Origin: Selenomonas sp. FOBRC6
Lineage (GTDB): Bacteria > Bacillota > Negativicutes > Selenomonadales > Selenomonadaceae
DNA length: 44,936 nt
Direction of reading: 5' to 3'
Assembly (NCBI RefSeq): GCF_000286455.1
Contig: NZ_ALKG01000036.1
Span: forward strand, 1 to 44,936
Shown piece after piece: positions 27,279-35,454 of the stretch (positions are counted from its first letter, which is position 1; every line of letters begins with the position of its first letter). Under the pieces are notes generated by a model. It did no database searches, was not told the DNA's origin, and saw nothing but the letters and a program-made list of their open reading frames with translations. The position numbers and the translations under genes were made by a program.

Positions 27279-27299
27279 CTCATTTGAGGAGGTTTCCCC

Positions 27300-28073
27300 A
27301 TGAAACTGAAGAAATTGGCACTCGTCCTGACCGGCGCTCTCGTGAGCCTTGCCCTTGTTGGCTGCGGTGGCGGCGGCGATCAGGCAAAGCAGGAGAGCAA
27401 GGTGCTCCGCGTTGGTTCCGCCATTGATTTTGCTCCGTTCGAGTTCCAGGATGAGGGGCAGAAGGACTATCAGGGCTTTGACATGGATCTCATCCGTGCC
27501 ATCGCAAAGGAGATGGGCAGCGAGGCAGAGATCCAGAACATCGGCTTTGACGGTCTCATCCCCGCCCTGCAGGCAAAGAATATCGACGTCATCATCAGCG
27601 GCATGACGATCAATGATGAGCGCAAGCAGAAGGTGAACTTCTCCGATCCGTACTATCAGTCGGGGCTCACGATGGTTGTGCGCAGCGACGAGGAGGCAAT
27701 CAAGTCCTTCCAGGATCTCAAGGGGCACAAGGTTGCCGTCCAGATCGGTACGACCAGCGCAAACATGGTAAAGGAGATGGAGGGCGTCACTGTCACCGAG
27801 TTGAACACGCCTGCAGACTGCTTCATGGAGCTCAAGGCGCGCGGCGTGGATGCTGTCGTCAACGACCGCCCTGTCAACGACTACTACATCAAGCAGACGC
27901 AGGCCGTCGGCGTGAAGTCCCTCGAGGACAAGCTCTCTGCCGAGGACTACGGCATTGCGATGGCGAAGGACAATGCCGAGCTTCAGAAGAAGGTCAACGA
28001 GGCGCTCAAGAAACTGCATGACAATGGCGAATACGACAAGATCTACCAGAAGTGGTTCGGCGCAAGTAAGTAA
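27300..28073 (+). CDS. Amino acid ABC-transporter substrate-binding lipoprotein (GlnH family)
   Basis: A 257-residue lipoprotein with lipobox LALVGC (Cys about residue 22) and the family 3 solute-binding fold: LRVGSAIDFAPFEF, the GFDMDLIRAIA segment, DVIISGMTINDERK and PYYQSGLTMVV. It binds a polar amino acid in the periplasm. A GAGGAGG site precedes the ATG. It has no permease or ATPase neighbours; the ABC pair at 18143-19526 lacks a binding protein and is of the matching class. No clear own promoter is visible between the hairpins and the start. Confidence 0.92.
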   Translation: MKLKKLALVLTGALVSLALVGCGGGGDQAKQESKVLRVGSAIDFAPFEFQDEGQKDYQGFDMDLIRAIAKEMGSEAEIQNIGFDGLIPALQAKNIDVIISGMTINDERKQKVNFSDPYYQSGLTMVVRSDEEAIKSFQDLKGHKVAVQIGTTSANMVKEMEGVTVTELNTPADCFMELKARGVDAVVNDRPVNDYYIKQTQAVGVKSLEDKLSAEDYGIAMAKDNAELQKKVNEALKKLHDNGEYDKIYQKWFGASK

Positions 28074-28088
28074 GCACTGAACAAAGAA

Positions 28089-28137
28089 AAAGGGATTGCT
28101 GCACGAGTCAAAAGACTTGATACAGCAATCCTTTTTT
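28089..28137. terminator. Bidirectional terminator (amino acid SBP + / tRNA-Ser -)
   Basis: Complementary arms around 28091-28101 and 28123-28133 enclose a smaller inner hairpin. T6 follows on the plus strand and T5 on the minus strand, so it can end both the binding-protein transcript and the tRNA transcript. Confidence 0.88.
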
Positions 28138-28149
28138 GAATCCATATTA

Positions 28150-28238
<89 letters not shown>

Positions 28239-28253
28239 GTAGTCAGCGGATTT

Positions 28254-28283
28254 ATTTTAGCAAAAATTAGGGAGCGCTGTCAA
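28254..28283 (-). promoter_or_regulatory. Promoter of tRNA-Ser
   Basis: Minus-strand TTGACA (28278-28283) and TAAAAT (28254-28259) with an 18-nt spacer, about 16 nt upstream of the mature tRNA 5' end. Confidence 0.7.
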
Positions 28284-28313
28284 TAGCTGCATGCTTTTGT
28301 GTGCCGTACAGCC

Positions 28314-29663
28314 TCAGCGCGCATGCCTTTGCAGCAGGAGAACGAGCACGCCGATCGAGAAGCCGACGAGTGTGGGCAGTGTCCAGCCCATGCCAATATG
28401 CGCGAGGGGGAGAGTGTCACCGAGTGTACGGAGAAAATCCATCATAGGCAGCGCCTCTTGTAGTTCACTCGGGAGTGCACGTAGGAAGTCGAACGATGCT
28501 GCCGCGCATGTGCCGATCATCGTGTAGACATAGAGCGGGCGATGGCAGCCGACGAGGCCCTCAAGTAGGCAGAGCGCAATCAGGACGATGGCAATCGGAT
28601 AGAGAAAGTAGAGCACGGGCAGGGAGTATGTGATGATCTTGCTCAGTCCGACGTTTGAGATGGCAAAGGAGAAGAGCGAAAAGAGAACGGCGTATTTTGG
28701 GTAGGGCAGCGAGCGCGGGAAGAGCTCCACGAACGTCGTACTGCACGCCGTGACAAGTCCAATTGCAGTCTTGAGGCATGCGCAGGTGATCGTGATGCCG
28801 AGCAGAATGCCGCCGAATGCACCGAAGTAATGCGCGGCGATATGGGCGAGCACGTCGCCGCCGTTTGTGTCCACCCCGTAGACGGCGCGGCTCTGCGCGC
28901 CGACATACGTGAGCGCGAGGTAGATGATCGCCATGAGTGAGGTGCTGAATGTGCCGGAGACAATTGTGCTGTACGAGAGAGCCTTTGGATCCGACAGGCC
29001 GAGCCGCTTGATCGCATTGACGAGAATATTTCCGAACGCAAGCGCGGCGAGTACATCCATCGTGTTGTAGCCCTCGAGGAGTCCCGTGAAGAAGGCGTGT
29101 TCACTGTATGTGCCGATCGGCTCCACATCCCAGACCGTGCCCATTGGCGAAATGACCGCCGTTACAATCAGAATGCCGAGGAAGAGGAGAAAGAGTGGGT
29201 TCAGTACCTTGCCCACCCAGATGAGGATGTCAGAGGGGCGCAGGGAGAAGTAGAGGACGACAGCGAAGAAGATAAGGGTAAAGACAAATAGCCCGAGCGT
29301 CTGCACATCGAGGGAAACAAACGGCGCGGCGCCGACCTGAAACGATACAGTTGCGGTGCGCGGGATCGCAAATAGGGGGCCGATGCAGAGGTAGAGCGCG
29401 CAGGTAAAGGCATAGGCGAAGCGGACGCCGACCTTCCTGCCAATGTCAAAGAGGCTCTCACTTGCCGTGATACTGATTGCCGCAATGCCGAGGAGGGGCA
29501 ACCCGACGCCCGTGATGCAGAAGCCAATGAGCGCGGGCAGCATCGCTGCGCCCGCCTGCTGTCCCATCGAGGCAGGGAAGATGAGATTGCCCGCACCGAA
29601 GACAAGTCCGAAGAGCATGGACGCAACGAAGATGTATTCCTGTTTTCTGAGACGACGTTTCAT
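28314..29663 (-). CDS. brnQ: BrnQ branched-chain amino acid:cation symporter
   Basis: The 449-residue protein has about twelve membrane helices and the LIVCS family sequences: GLVFGAGNLIFPASMGQQAG near the N-terminus, then GLLEGYNTMDVLAALAFG and GVDTNGGDVL. It imports leucine, isoleucine and valine with sodium or a proton. The start is set by the promoter: its predicted start point (about 29709) coincides with the upstream ATG at 29708, which would be leaderless, so the ATG at 29663 (MKRRLRKQEYIF) with AGGGA upstream is used. Confidence 0.94.
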   Translation of the reverse strand: MKRRLRKQEYIFVASMLFGLVFGAGNLIFPASMGQQAGAAMLPALIGFCITGVGLPLLGIAAISITASESLFDIGRKVGVRFAYAFTCALYLCIGPLFAIPRTATVSFQVGAAPFVSLDVQTLGLFVFTLIFFAVVLYFSLRPSDILIWVGKVLNPLFLLFLGILIVTAVISPMGTVWDVEPIGTYSEHAFFTGLLEGYNTMDVLAALAFGNILVNAIKRLGLSDPKALSYSTIVSGTFSTSLMAIIYLALTYVGAQSRAVYGVDTNGGDVLAHIAAHYFGAFGGILLGITITCACLKTAIGLVTACSTTFVELFPRSLPYPKYAVLFSLFSFAISNVGLSKIITYSLPVLYFLYPIAIVLIALCLLEGLVGCHRPLYVYTMIGTCAAASFDFLRALPSELQEALPMMDFLRTLGDTLPLAHIGMGWTLPTLVGFSIGVLVLLLQRHAR

Positions 29664-29715
29664 CTGCAAATACTTCCCTAAAAATAATAAAATATTATAA
29701 AATTTCAATGAAGTG

Positions 29716-29745
29716 ATTATAACAGTTATCGAAGGAATTTGTCAA
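29716..29745 (-). promoter_or_regulatory. brnQ promoter (divergent, -35 overlaps murI -35)
   Basis: Minus-strand TTGACA (29740-29745), 18-nt spacer and TATAAT (29716-29721) with TGT before the -10. Confidence 0.8.
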
Positions 29746-29767
29746 AGATGGAAGAAGTTGCTATAAT
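29739..29767 (+). promoter_or_regulatory. murI operon promoter (divergent, -35 overlaps brnQ -35)
   Basis: TTGTCA (29739-29744), 17-nt spacer and perfect TATAAT (29762-29767). Its -35 hexamer occupies nearly the same bases as the brnQ -35. Confidence 0.82.
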
Positions 29768-29805
29768 AGGTGGGAATGATTCGGCGCAGAAGAGGAGATT
29801 GGCTT

Positions 29806-30594
29806 ATGCGCATTGCTCTGTTTGACTCAGGAATTGGAGGACTGACCGTACTCAGTCATGCGCGGCGGGTGCTCCCGTCGGAGGAATTCCTGTTCTTTGC
29901 TGACCGCGACCATGTGCCGTACGGCACGAAGTCCGTGCCTGTTGTGCGCGGATATGTGCGCGAGGCATTCCGCTTCCTTGTCGAAAAACAGGGCGCAGAC
30001 GCCGTCGTCGTCGCCTGTAATACGGCGACTTCAGTTGCGGTGGATGAGATGCGTCGGCTCTACGAGGTGCCAATCATCGGCATGGAGCCTGCCGTGAAAA
30101 AGGCGCTGGCACAGGACGGCGAGCGCCGCGTGCTCGTGACGGCGACGCCGATCACAATCAATGGAGAAAAGCTGCGCCGTCTCGTCTCGGCGCATGACAC
30201 GCATCACCTTGTCGATCTGCTCGCGCTGCCCCGCCTTGTTGAATTTGCTGAGCGCAGGGAGTTTGTCTCCCCGCGCGTGGAGGAGTATCTGTGGAATGCG
30301 CTCGCGTCCTATGATCTGCTGAAGTACTCGGCGATTGTGCTTGGCTGCACACATTTCAACTACTTCAAGGACACATTGCGTGCTCTTCTACCAAAGACGG
30401 TTGGTTTTGTCGATGGCAACGAGGGGACGGTCGAGGAGCTGGCACGACGGACGGGGCTGACGACGGTTCTGGCGGAGGAGCAGACGGCACCGTGCAGATT
30501 CTTCGAGTCGGGCAGAGCTGTGACAGGCACGGAGTCACTGGCGCGCATTGAGAGCTACCTTGCGCGTGCTGCGCGCATGGAGGAGATTGTTTGA
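29806..30594 (+). CDS. murI: Glutamate racemase
   Basis: A 262-residue cytoplasmic enzyme that makes D-glutamate for peptidoglycan. The two catalytic cysteines lie in VVACNTATS and VLGCTHFNY, and the N-terminal DSGIGGLTVL substrate loop is present. ATG 29806 has AGGAG at 29793-29797, 8 nt upstream. It is the first gene of a seven-gene plus-strand operon that continues to 34219 with short gaps or overlaps. Confidence 0.96.
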   Translation: MRIALFDSGIGGLTVLSHARRVLPSEEFLFFADRDHVPYGTKSVPVVRGYVREAFRFLVEKQGADAVVVACNTATSVAVDEMRRLYEVPIIGMEPAVKKALAQDGERRVLVTATPITINGEKLRRLVSAHDTHHLVDLLALPRLVEFAERREFVSPRVEEYLWNALASYDLLKYSAIVLGCTHFNYFKDTLRALLPKTVGFVDGNEGTVEELARRTGLTTVLAEEQTAPCRFFESGRAVTGTESLARIESYLARAARMEEIV

Positions 30595-30616
30595 AGATTG
30601 AAGGAAGGGAGCATTC

Positions 30617-31051
30617 ATGCCCATTTGTACTGCACATCGGGTGAATTTCTACGATACGGATGCAATGGAGGTCGTGCATCACGCGAATTACATCCGTTGG
30701 TTCGAGATCGGGCGCGTCGATTATCTACGCCGCATCGGCATTACACTGGGCGCACTGATGGATGCGGGCTATGTCTTTCCGATTACAAAGGTCGGTGCAC
30801 AGTTTCACGCGCCGGGGCATTTTGACGATGATCTCGTCATCGAGACGACGGCGACGGCACTGACCAAGGCAAAGATGGCATTCTCCTACCGCATCCTGAA
30901 TGCGGCGGGCACAGTGCTCGTGACGGGCTTTTCGGAAAACGTGTTCACCGTGCGCGAGACGGGGCGCATTACGCGTCTGCCGAAGGAGTTCTATGAGCCG
31001 CTCGAGGCGGCGATGATCGCGGAGAAAGAGGGACGGGACATTGGATTTTGA
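30617..31051 (+). CDS. YbgC/4HBT-family acyl-CoA thioesterase
   Basis: A 144-residue hot-dog-fold protein with the family active-site stretch NFYDTDAMEVVHHANYIRWF, where the Asp and the HHANY segment are diagnostic of YbgC/FadM-type thioesterases. It hydrolyses acyl-CoA or acyl-ACP; chain preference is unknown. It follows murI by 22 nt and overlaps the next gene by 11 nt. Confidence 0.92.
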   Translation: MPICTAHRVNFYDTDAMEVVHHANYIRWFEIGRVDYLRRIGITLGALMDAGYVFPITKVGAQFHAPGHFDDDLVIETTATALTKAKMAFSYRILNAAGTVLVTGFSENVFTVRETGRITRLPKEFYEPLEAAMIAEKEGRDIGF

Positions 31052-31613
31052 ATTGATAGAGCGGTTATATTGGCTGTTCGCCCTGCTGGTTTTTTTTGAG
31101 CTCGGGAAAAAGGCATTTTTTGCCTATTTCGGAACGGAGAAGATCGTGCCGAAAAAGGAGGAGATGACACCGTTTTCCGTGGTTGAACGTACGTCTGAGA
31201 GACTCGTGATCGGTGCGACGATGCCCGTGAAGAATGCGGGGGTACAATGTGGTGTCATCATGGATGCGATTTTGCGCGTGCAGCTGCCCTATGAGCAGTA
31301 CGACGGTGCACTGGTGCGCGGCAAGGTCGAGCTGGCGGGTGCGCCGCGCGAGGACGACTATTTCGAGGCGATGGTCATTCAAAAGGACGAGCAGATCAAT
31401 CTGGTGCTCAAACTTTCCATCGAAGGACGCAAGGGGAATACGCTCGAAGAGGCGATTGCCCATATGCCGGATTTCCGCATGGATTTCATCTATCAGGAGA
31501 CAGGGCGCATCCCGGCACATTATTCCAAGCTGATTTTGAAAATTACGGGGGCGGAGATCGCCGCACTTGCGGGTGTTGCACTCGTGCAGGAAGGGGGCAG
31601 GAAGAATGGCTGA
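31041..31613 (+). CDS. Membrane-anchored protein of unknown function
   Basis: A 190-residue protein from a TTG start at 31041, overlapping the thioesterase gene by 11 nt. One N-terminal hydrophobic helix (about residues 8-28, LYWLFALLVFFELGKKAFFAY) would anchor it; the rest is a soluble mixed alpha/beta region without motifs I recognise. It overlaps the CofE-like gene by 8 nt, so the two are translationally coupled and may act together. No homologue family is recalled. Confidence 0.75.
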   Translation: MDFELIERLYWLFALLVFFELGKKAFFAYFGTEKIVPKKEEMTPFSVVERTSERLVIGATMPVKNAGVQCGVIMDAILRVQLPYEQYDGALVRGKVELAGAPREDDYFEAMVIQKDEQINLVLKLSIEGRKGNTLEEAIAHMPDFRMDFIYQETGRIPAHYSKLILKITGAEIAALAGVALVQEGGRKNG

Positions 31614-32268
31614 GCTGAATATTCTCCCCGTTCCGACACGCATCCTGACGGATGCGGACGACATCGTGGATGCCATCGAATACTACGCCGGTGCGCAGGT
31701 AACGGCGGATGATCTCGTCTGCTGTGCGGAGAGTGTAGTTGCGGTGACGCAGGGGCGTTTTGTCCGCCCCGAGGAGCTTCATATTTCCGGCATGGCAAAA
31801 TTTCTGTGCCGCTTTATCCCGGACTATGGCAGTCTTGCAACGCCGCATGGGATGCAGTCACTCATGGAGGTGGAGGGGAAGTGGCGCGTTACAGCGGCAC
31901 TTTTCGCAGGATTCCTCGGGAAACTCGTCGGCAAAAAGGGGCTGTTCTATCAGTGGGGCGGCAAGGAGGCGGCACTCATCGACGACGTGACGGGCACAAT
32001 GCCGCCGTTTGACAAGGTGATTGTCTACGGCCCTGCCGAGCCGGAGCAGGTCGCCACACGCATTCGTGACCGTGTGGGGGCGTTCGGCGGGATGATCGCA
32101 GATGTGAACGACCTCAAGCGCTCTCGCGTGGTTGGCGTATCGGAAGGTGTGAATGGCGCGCTTGCGGCACAGCTGCTGCTCGACAATCCGTTTGGCAACG
32201 CCTCGCAGAAAACGCCAATCTGCATCATCAAGAACTACCGACAGTATCAGGAGAGTAATCGGACGTAA
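31606..32268 (+). CDS. CofE-like (F420-0:gamma-glutamyl ligase family) protein
   Basis: A 220-residue protein resembling the coenzyme F420-0:L-glutamate ligase fold, with [21 protein letters not shown] near residues 38-58 and a later segment [20 protein letters not shown]. In F420 makers this family adds glutamates to F420-0. No other F420 gene is in the window and Negativicutes are not known F420 producers, so it probably ligates an amino acid to another acceptor. The start at 31606 overlaps the previous gene by 8 nt. Confidence 0.78.
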   Translation: MAELNILPVPTRILTDADDIVDAIEYYAGAQVTADDLVCCAESVVAVTQGRFVRPEELHISGMAKFLCRFIPDYGSLATPHGMQSLMEVEGKWRVTAALFAGFLGKLVGKKGLFYQWGGKEAALIDDVTGTMPPFDKVIVYGPAEPEQVATRIRDRVGAFGGMIADVNDLKRSRVVGVSEGVNGALAAQLLLDNPFGNASQKTPICIIKNYRQYQESNRT

Positions 32269-32284
32269 GTTCATGGTACCCCTT

Positions 32285-32345
32285 CCACCATGCTGCGCAT
32301 GGTTCCCCTCCCCCGTTTCGACGGGGGAGGCTTTGCATTATGGAA
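32285..32345. repeat. Double palindrome between cofE-like and rph (REP-like or terminator)
   Basis: A smaller hairpin ACCATG/CATGGT (about 32287-32302) is followed by a 10-bp perfect stem with TTCG tetraloop (32307-32316 with 32321-32330), then CTTTGCATT. Paired palindromes of this CCCTCCCCC type often occur as dispersed intergenic repeats; the T-tail is too weak for a confident terminator. Confidence 0.55.
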
Positions 32346-32368
32346 TTCCACAAAGGAGAAAAACACTC

Positions 32369-33115
32369 ATGCCAAGAAGAGATCTGAGGCGTGCTGATCA
32401 GTTGCGCCCCGTGCGGATTGAGCGCGGCTATCAGCGCTATCCGGCGGGCTCTGCGCTCATCGAGATGGGACATACGCGCGTTGTCTGTGCGGCAACTGTG
32501 GAGGAACGCGTGCCGTTCTTTTTGAAAGGCTCAGGGACGGGTTGGGTGACGGCGGAATACTCCATGCTACCCGGCGCGGGTTCGGAGCGCACGGCGCGCG
32601 AGGCAATGCGTGGACATCAGACAGGACGCACGCAGGAGATTCAGCGGCTCATCGGACGTGCGCTGCGCGCCGTTGTTGACATGAAGGCACTTGGCGAGCG
32701 TACAATTCACATTGACTGTGATGTGCTGCAGGCAGACGGCGGGACACGTACAGCATCGATTACAGGGGCGTTCGTCGCGCTCGTGGAGGCGTGTGCGACC
32801 TTCTACACGAAGCGGGGGATCTTTCCCGTGCGCGACTATGTAGCGGCGGTCAGCGTCGGGATCAATGCGGAGAATACGCCGCTGCTCGACATCTGCTATG
32901 AGGAGGATTCGACCGCGATGGTCGACATGAACCTTGTCATGACGGGCGCGGGTTCGTTTGTCGAAGTGCAGGGAACGGGAGAGGGGCGCGCATTCACCCG
33001 TGCAGAGATGAATGTCCTCCTTGATCTCGGCGAACGCGGCATACGCACGTTGATTGAGTATCAGAAAGAAGCACTCGGCGCGACGCTCTCATGGCTGCCG
33101 GGACGGGAGGGATAA
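32369..33115 (+). CDS. rph: Ribonuclease PH
   Basis: A 248-residue phosphorolytic 3'-5' exoribonuclease that trims tRNA 3' ends. Family sequences include [20 protein letters not shown] at the N-terminus, [33 protein letters not shown] and [23 protein letters not shown] 32369 has AAAGGAG at 32352-32358. It sits 1 nt before rdgB, a frequent gene pair in Firmicutes. Confidence 0.96.
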   Translation: MPRRDLRRADQLRPVRIERGYQRYPAGSALIEMGHTRVVCAATVEERVPFFLKGSGTGWVTAEYSMLPGAGSERTAREAMRGHQTGRTQEIQRLIGRALRAVVDMKALGERTIHIDCDVLQADGGTRTASITGAFVALVEACATFYTKRGIFPVRDYVAAVSVGINAENTPLLDICYEEDSTAMVDMNLVMTGAGSFVEVQGTGEGRAFTRAEMNVLLDLGERGIRTLIEYQKEALGATLSWLPGREG

Positions 33116-33116
33116 T

Positions 33117-33740
33117 ATGGGAGAAAAGATCATACTGATTGCCACATCAAATGAGGGCAAGGTGCGTGAGATGGAGAAGGCATTCGAAGGCCTGCCTGTG
33201 CGTCTCGTGCCGCTCTCGCGCATCCGTGAAGTTTTGCCGGATGCGGGGGAGATCGAAGAACCGATTGAGGATGGAGCGACTTTTCTGGAAAACGCACGGA
33301 TTAAGGCTCATTACTACCGGGAGCGGACGGGGCTTGCTGCGCTTGCCGATGACTCGGGACTCTCGGTGGAGGTACTGGACGGTGCACCGGGTGTTTTCTC
33401 TGCGCGCTATGCGGGCGTGCATGGTGACGACGCGGCGAACAATGCAAAGCTGATTGCGGACATTCGGGCGCGCGGCACGGAGAATGCCGCCGCTGCCTAT
33501 CACTGTGCGCTTGTACTTGTGTTTGAGGATGGGCGGGAGCTCGGTGCAGAGGGGACGTGTACGGGATTCATCCGCCCTGAGGCGCGCGGGACGGGCGGGT
33601 TTGGCTATGATCCGCATTTCTACCGTGCAGACGGACGTTCGATGGCAGAGCTCGCGCGCGAGGAGAAACATGAGATCAGTCATCGCGGTGCGGCACTCGA
33701 TATGATGAAACAATTGCTGATGGAAAGAGGTGTCGTGTGA
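33117..33740 (+). CDS. rdgB: XTP/dITP pyrophosphatase (RdgB/HAM1)
   Basis: A 207-residue nucleotide-sanitising enzyme. It has the opening IATSNEGKVREM, the central ADDSGLSVEVLDGAPGVFSA and GTGGFGYDPHFY sequences and the C-terminal EISHRGAA motif of the family. GGGAGG lies 6 nt before the ATG at 33117. It overlaps the next gene by 4 nt. Confidence 0.95.
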   Translation: MGEKIILIATSNEGKVREMEKAFEGLPVRLVPLSRIREVLPDAGEIEEPIEDGATFLENARIKAHYYRERTGLAALADDSGLSVEVLDGAPGVFSARYAGVHGDDAANNAKLIADIRARGTENAAAAYHCALVLVFEDGRELGAEGTCTGFIRPEARGTGGFGYDPHFYRADGRSMAELAREEKHEISHRGAALDMMKQLLMERGVV

Positions 33741-34219
33741 GAATCGGAATCGTCAGTGACAGTCACGGAGATGTCCGTGTGTTCAATGATATGCTTGACG
33801 TACCTGGCGCGGCGGAGGCGGAACTGTGGCTGCACGCGGGGGATTTTGCACCCGATGCGGATGATTTGGAGCTCCTTTCGGGCAGACGCGTTGTGCGTGT
33901 GCTTGGCAACTGTGACCTTTTCGTGGATGGTGTCTATGATGAAACGGTGGTCGAGGTGGCGGGACACCGCATCTTCCTAACGCACGGACATCTCTTTAAC
34001 GTACGCTTTGACACAGCGATGCTCGCCGAGGCGGCGCGTACGGCGGGCGCGGATATTGCGGTCTATGGACATACGCATATTGCACTTGTGGAGCATGGGG
34101 ATGTGACCGTGCTCAACCCTGGAAGCATCGCACGACCGCGTGATGAGCAACGCGGATCGTTCATGCTTGTGGATCTGAACGCAGGAGAGCGTCCCCAGGT
34201 GAGTCTCATTCGCATTTGA
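33737..34219 (+). CDS. YfcE/MJ0936-type metallophosphoesterase
   Basis: A 160-residue phosphodiesterase with the calcineurin-like metal motifs SDSHGD, HAGD, GNCD, THGH and GHTH. The GTG start overlaps the rdgB stop by 4 nt. The substrate is probably a small phosphodiester, but is not set by sequence. It is the last gene of the murI operon. Confidence 0.93.
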   Translation: MRIGIVSDSHGDVRVFNDMLDVPGAAEAELWLHAGDFAPDADDLELLSGRRVVRVLGNCDLFVDGVYDETVVEVAGHRIFLTHGHLFNVRFDTAMLAEAARTAGADIAVYGHTHIALVEHGDVTVLNPGSIARPRDEQRGSFMLVDLNAGERPQVSLIRI

Positions 34220-34291
34220 TTGTGAAAAAATGTACGAAACCTCGCAAATTCAAGGGTTTTTCTATATAAAAAATTTTCAAAAAAATTTATC

Positions 34292-34327
34292 ATATAAAAT
34301 CCATATCTTATGATATGGATTTTATAT
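34292..34327. repeat. 16-bp perfect palindrome, 4-nt loop
   Basis: Arms 34292-34307 and 34312-34327 are perfectly complementary around TTAT. The arms are AT-rich apart from a CC/GG step; there is no T-tract, so a protein site or RNA structure is as likely as a terminator. Confidence 0.8.
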
Positions 34328-34435
34328 ATATAATAACAAACTTGGTGTAAACAATAAATCATTTATAGGGGAATAATTCGATTGAAATATAAAACAATAA
34401 GATAAAAATACAAAAGAACGATATTATTTCAGCTT

Positions 34436-34474
34436 GTGAATCTCATTCCCAATTTGAATGAGATTCACTTTTTT
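34436..34474 (+). terminator. Intrinsic terminator upstream of fumarase promoter
   Basis: A 13-bp perfect stem (34436-34448 with 34456-34468) is followed by T6. It is 217 nt beyond the last gene of the murI operon. Confidence 0.9.
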
Positions 34475-34501
34475 CAAGGCTTTACGCTGAATTTGAAAGA
34501 C

Positions 34502-34530
34502 TTGAAAGCAAGAAAAAAATATGATATAGT
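34502..34530 (+). promoter_or_regulatory. Fumarase/fumarate reductase promoter
   Basis: TTGAAA (34502-34507), 17-nt spacer and TATAGT (34525-34530) with TGA before the -10. Confidence 0.75.
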
Positions 34531-34573
34531 CTAACTAACCTGTGTATAAGTTATATTTATAGGAGGGATTATT

Positions 34574-35416
34574 TTGCGAGAGCTAAGCGCAAAAGCAATC
34601 ACGGAGAACGTCGCCGAGATGTGCAAGGAAGCGGCGTACTATCTCCCGGATGATGTCTACGAGGGGCTCAAAAAGGGGCGAGAGACGGAGGAGTCACCCG
34701 TAGGAAAGGTCGTTCTGGATCAGATCATTCGCAACGCCGAGATCGCGCGCGAGGAGGATCGTCCGTACTGCCAGGATACGGGCATGACCATCGTCTTCGT
34801 GGAGGTCGGGCAGGATCTCCACATCACGGGCGGACTCCTCGAGGATGCGATCAACGAGGGCATTGCGAAGGGCTACACGGAAGGGTACCTGCGCAAGTCG
34901 GTCGTCGCAGAGCCGCTTTTCAACCGCAAGAACACGCAGAACAACACGCCGGGCGTGATCTACACAAAGATCGTTGCGGGGGACAAACTCAGCATCACGA
35001 TTGCACCGAAGGGCTTTGGTTCGGAAAACAAGTCCGGTGTCAAGATGCTCGTTCCTGCGGACGGCGTGGAGGGCGTGAAGAAGGCGGTCATGGAGATCAT
35101 CCAGCACGCAGGACCGAATCCGTGCCCCCCCGAGGTGGTCGGTGTCGGCATCGGCGGTACGATGGATCAGGCGGCACTCCTCTCGAAGAAGGCGCTCACA
35201 CGTCCGATCGACCAGCGCCATCCGATGCCCGAGTATGCAAAGCTTGAGGGTGAGCTCCTTGAGCTGATCAACAAGACGGGCATCGGACCGCAGCTGGGCG
35301 GAACGACGACCGCACTTGCTGTGAACGTAGAGTGGGGCGCGACGCACATCGCCGGCCTCCCCGTTGCGGTGACGATCTGCTGCCACGCACTTCGTCATGC
35401 ACATCGTGTCCTGTAA
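34574..35416 (+). CDS. Class I fumarase (tartrate dehydratase-type) alpha subunit
   Basis: A 280-residue [4Fe-4S] hydro-lyase subunit. Candidate cluster cysteines are C66 (PYCQDTG), one in NPCPPEVVGVGIGG and one in the C-terminal CCHALRH. With the beta subunit it interconverts malate and fumarate on the reductive branch to succinate. AGGAGGG at 34561-34567 is 6 nt before a TTG start at 34574, and no closer ATG fits. The beta-subunit gene follows after 38 nt. Confidence 0.94.
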   Translation: MRELSAKAITENVAEMCKEAAYYLPDDVYEGLKKGRETEESPVGKVVLDQIIRNAEIAREEDRPYCQDTGMTIVFVEVGQDLHITGGLLEDAINEGIAKGYTEGYLRKSVVAEPLFNRKNTQNNTPGVIYTKIVAGDKLSITIAPKGFGSENKSGVKMLVPADGVEGVKKAVMEIIQHAGPNPCPPEVVGVGIGGTMDQAALLSKKALTRPIDQRHPMPEYAKLEGELLELINKTGIGPQLGGTTTALAVNVEWGATHIAGLPVAVTICCHALRHAHRVL

Positions 35417-35454
35417 CAACAAATCCTGTGTATTATAGTTAGGGAGGAATACTC

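Larger units (their letters stand above)
34220..34573. other. AT-rich intergenic region with palindrome, orphan terminator and promoter
   Basis: No gene is seen in these 354 nt, which are far more AT-rich than the rest. They hold a 16-bp perfect inverted repeat (34292-34307 with 34312-34327), a TATAAT at 34329-34334, a strong terminator at 34436-34474 and the fumarase promoter. Whether the middle portion encodes a small RNA cannot be told. Confidence 0.7.
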
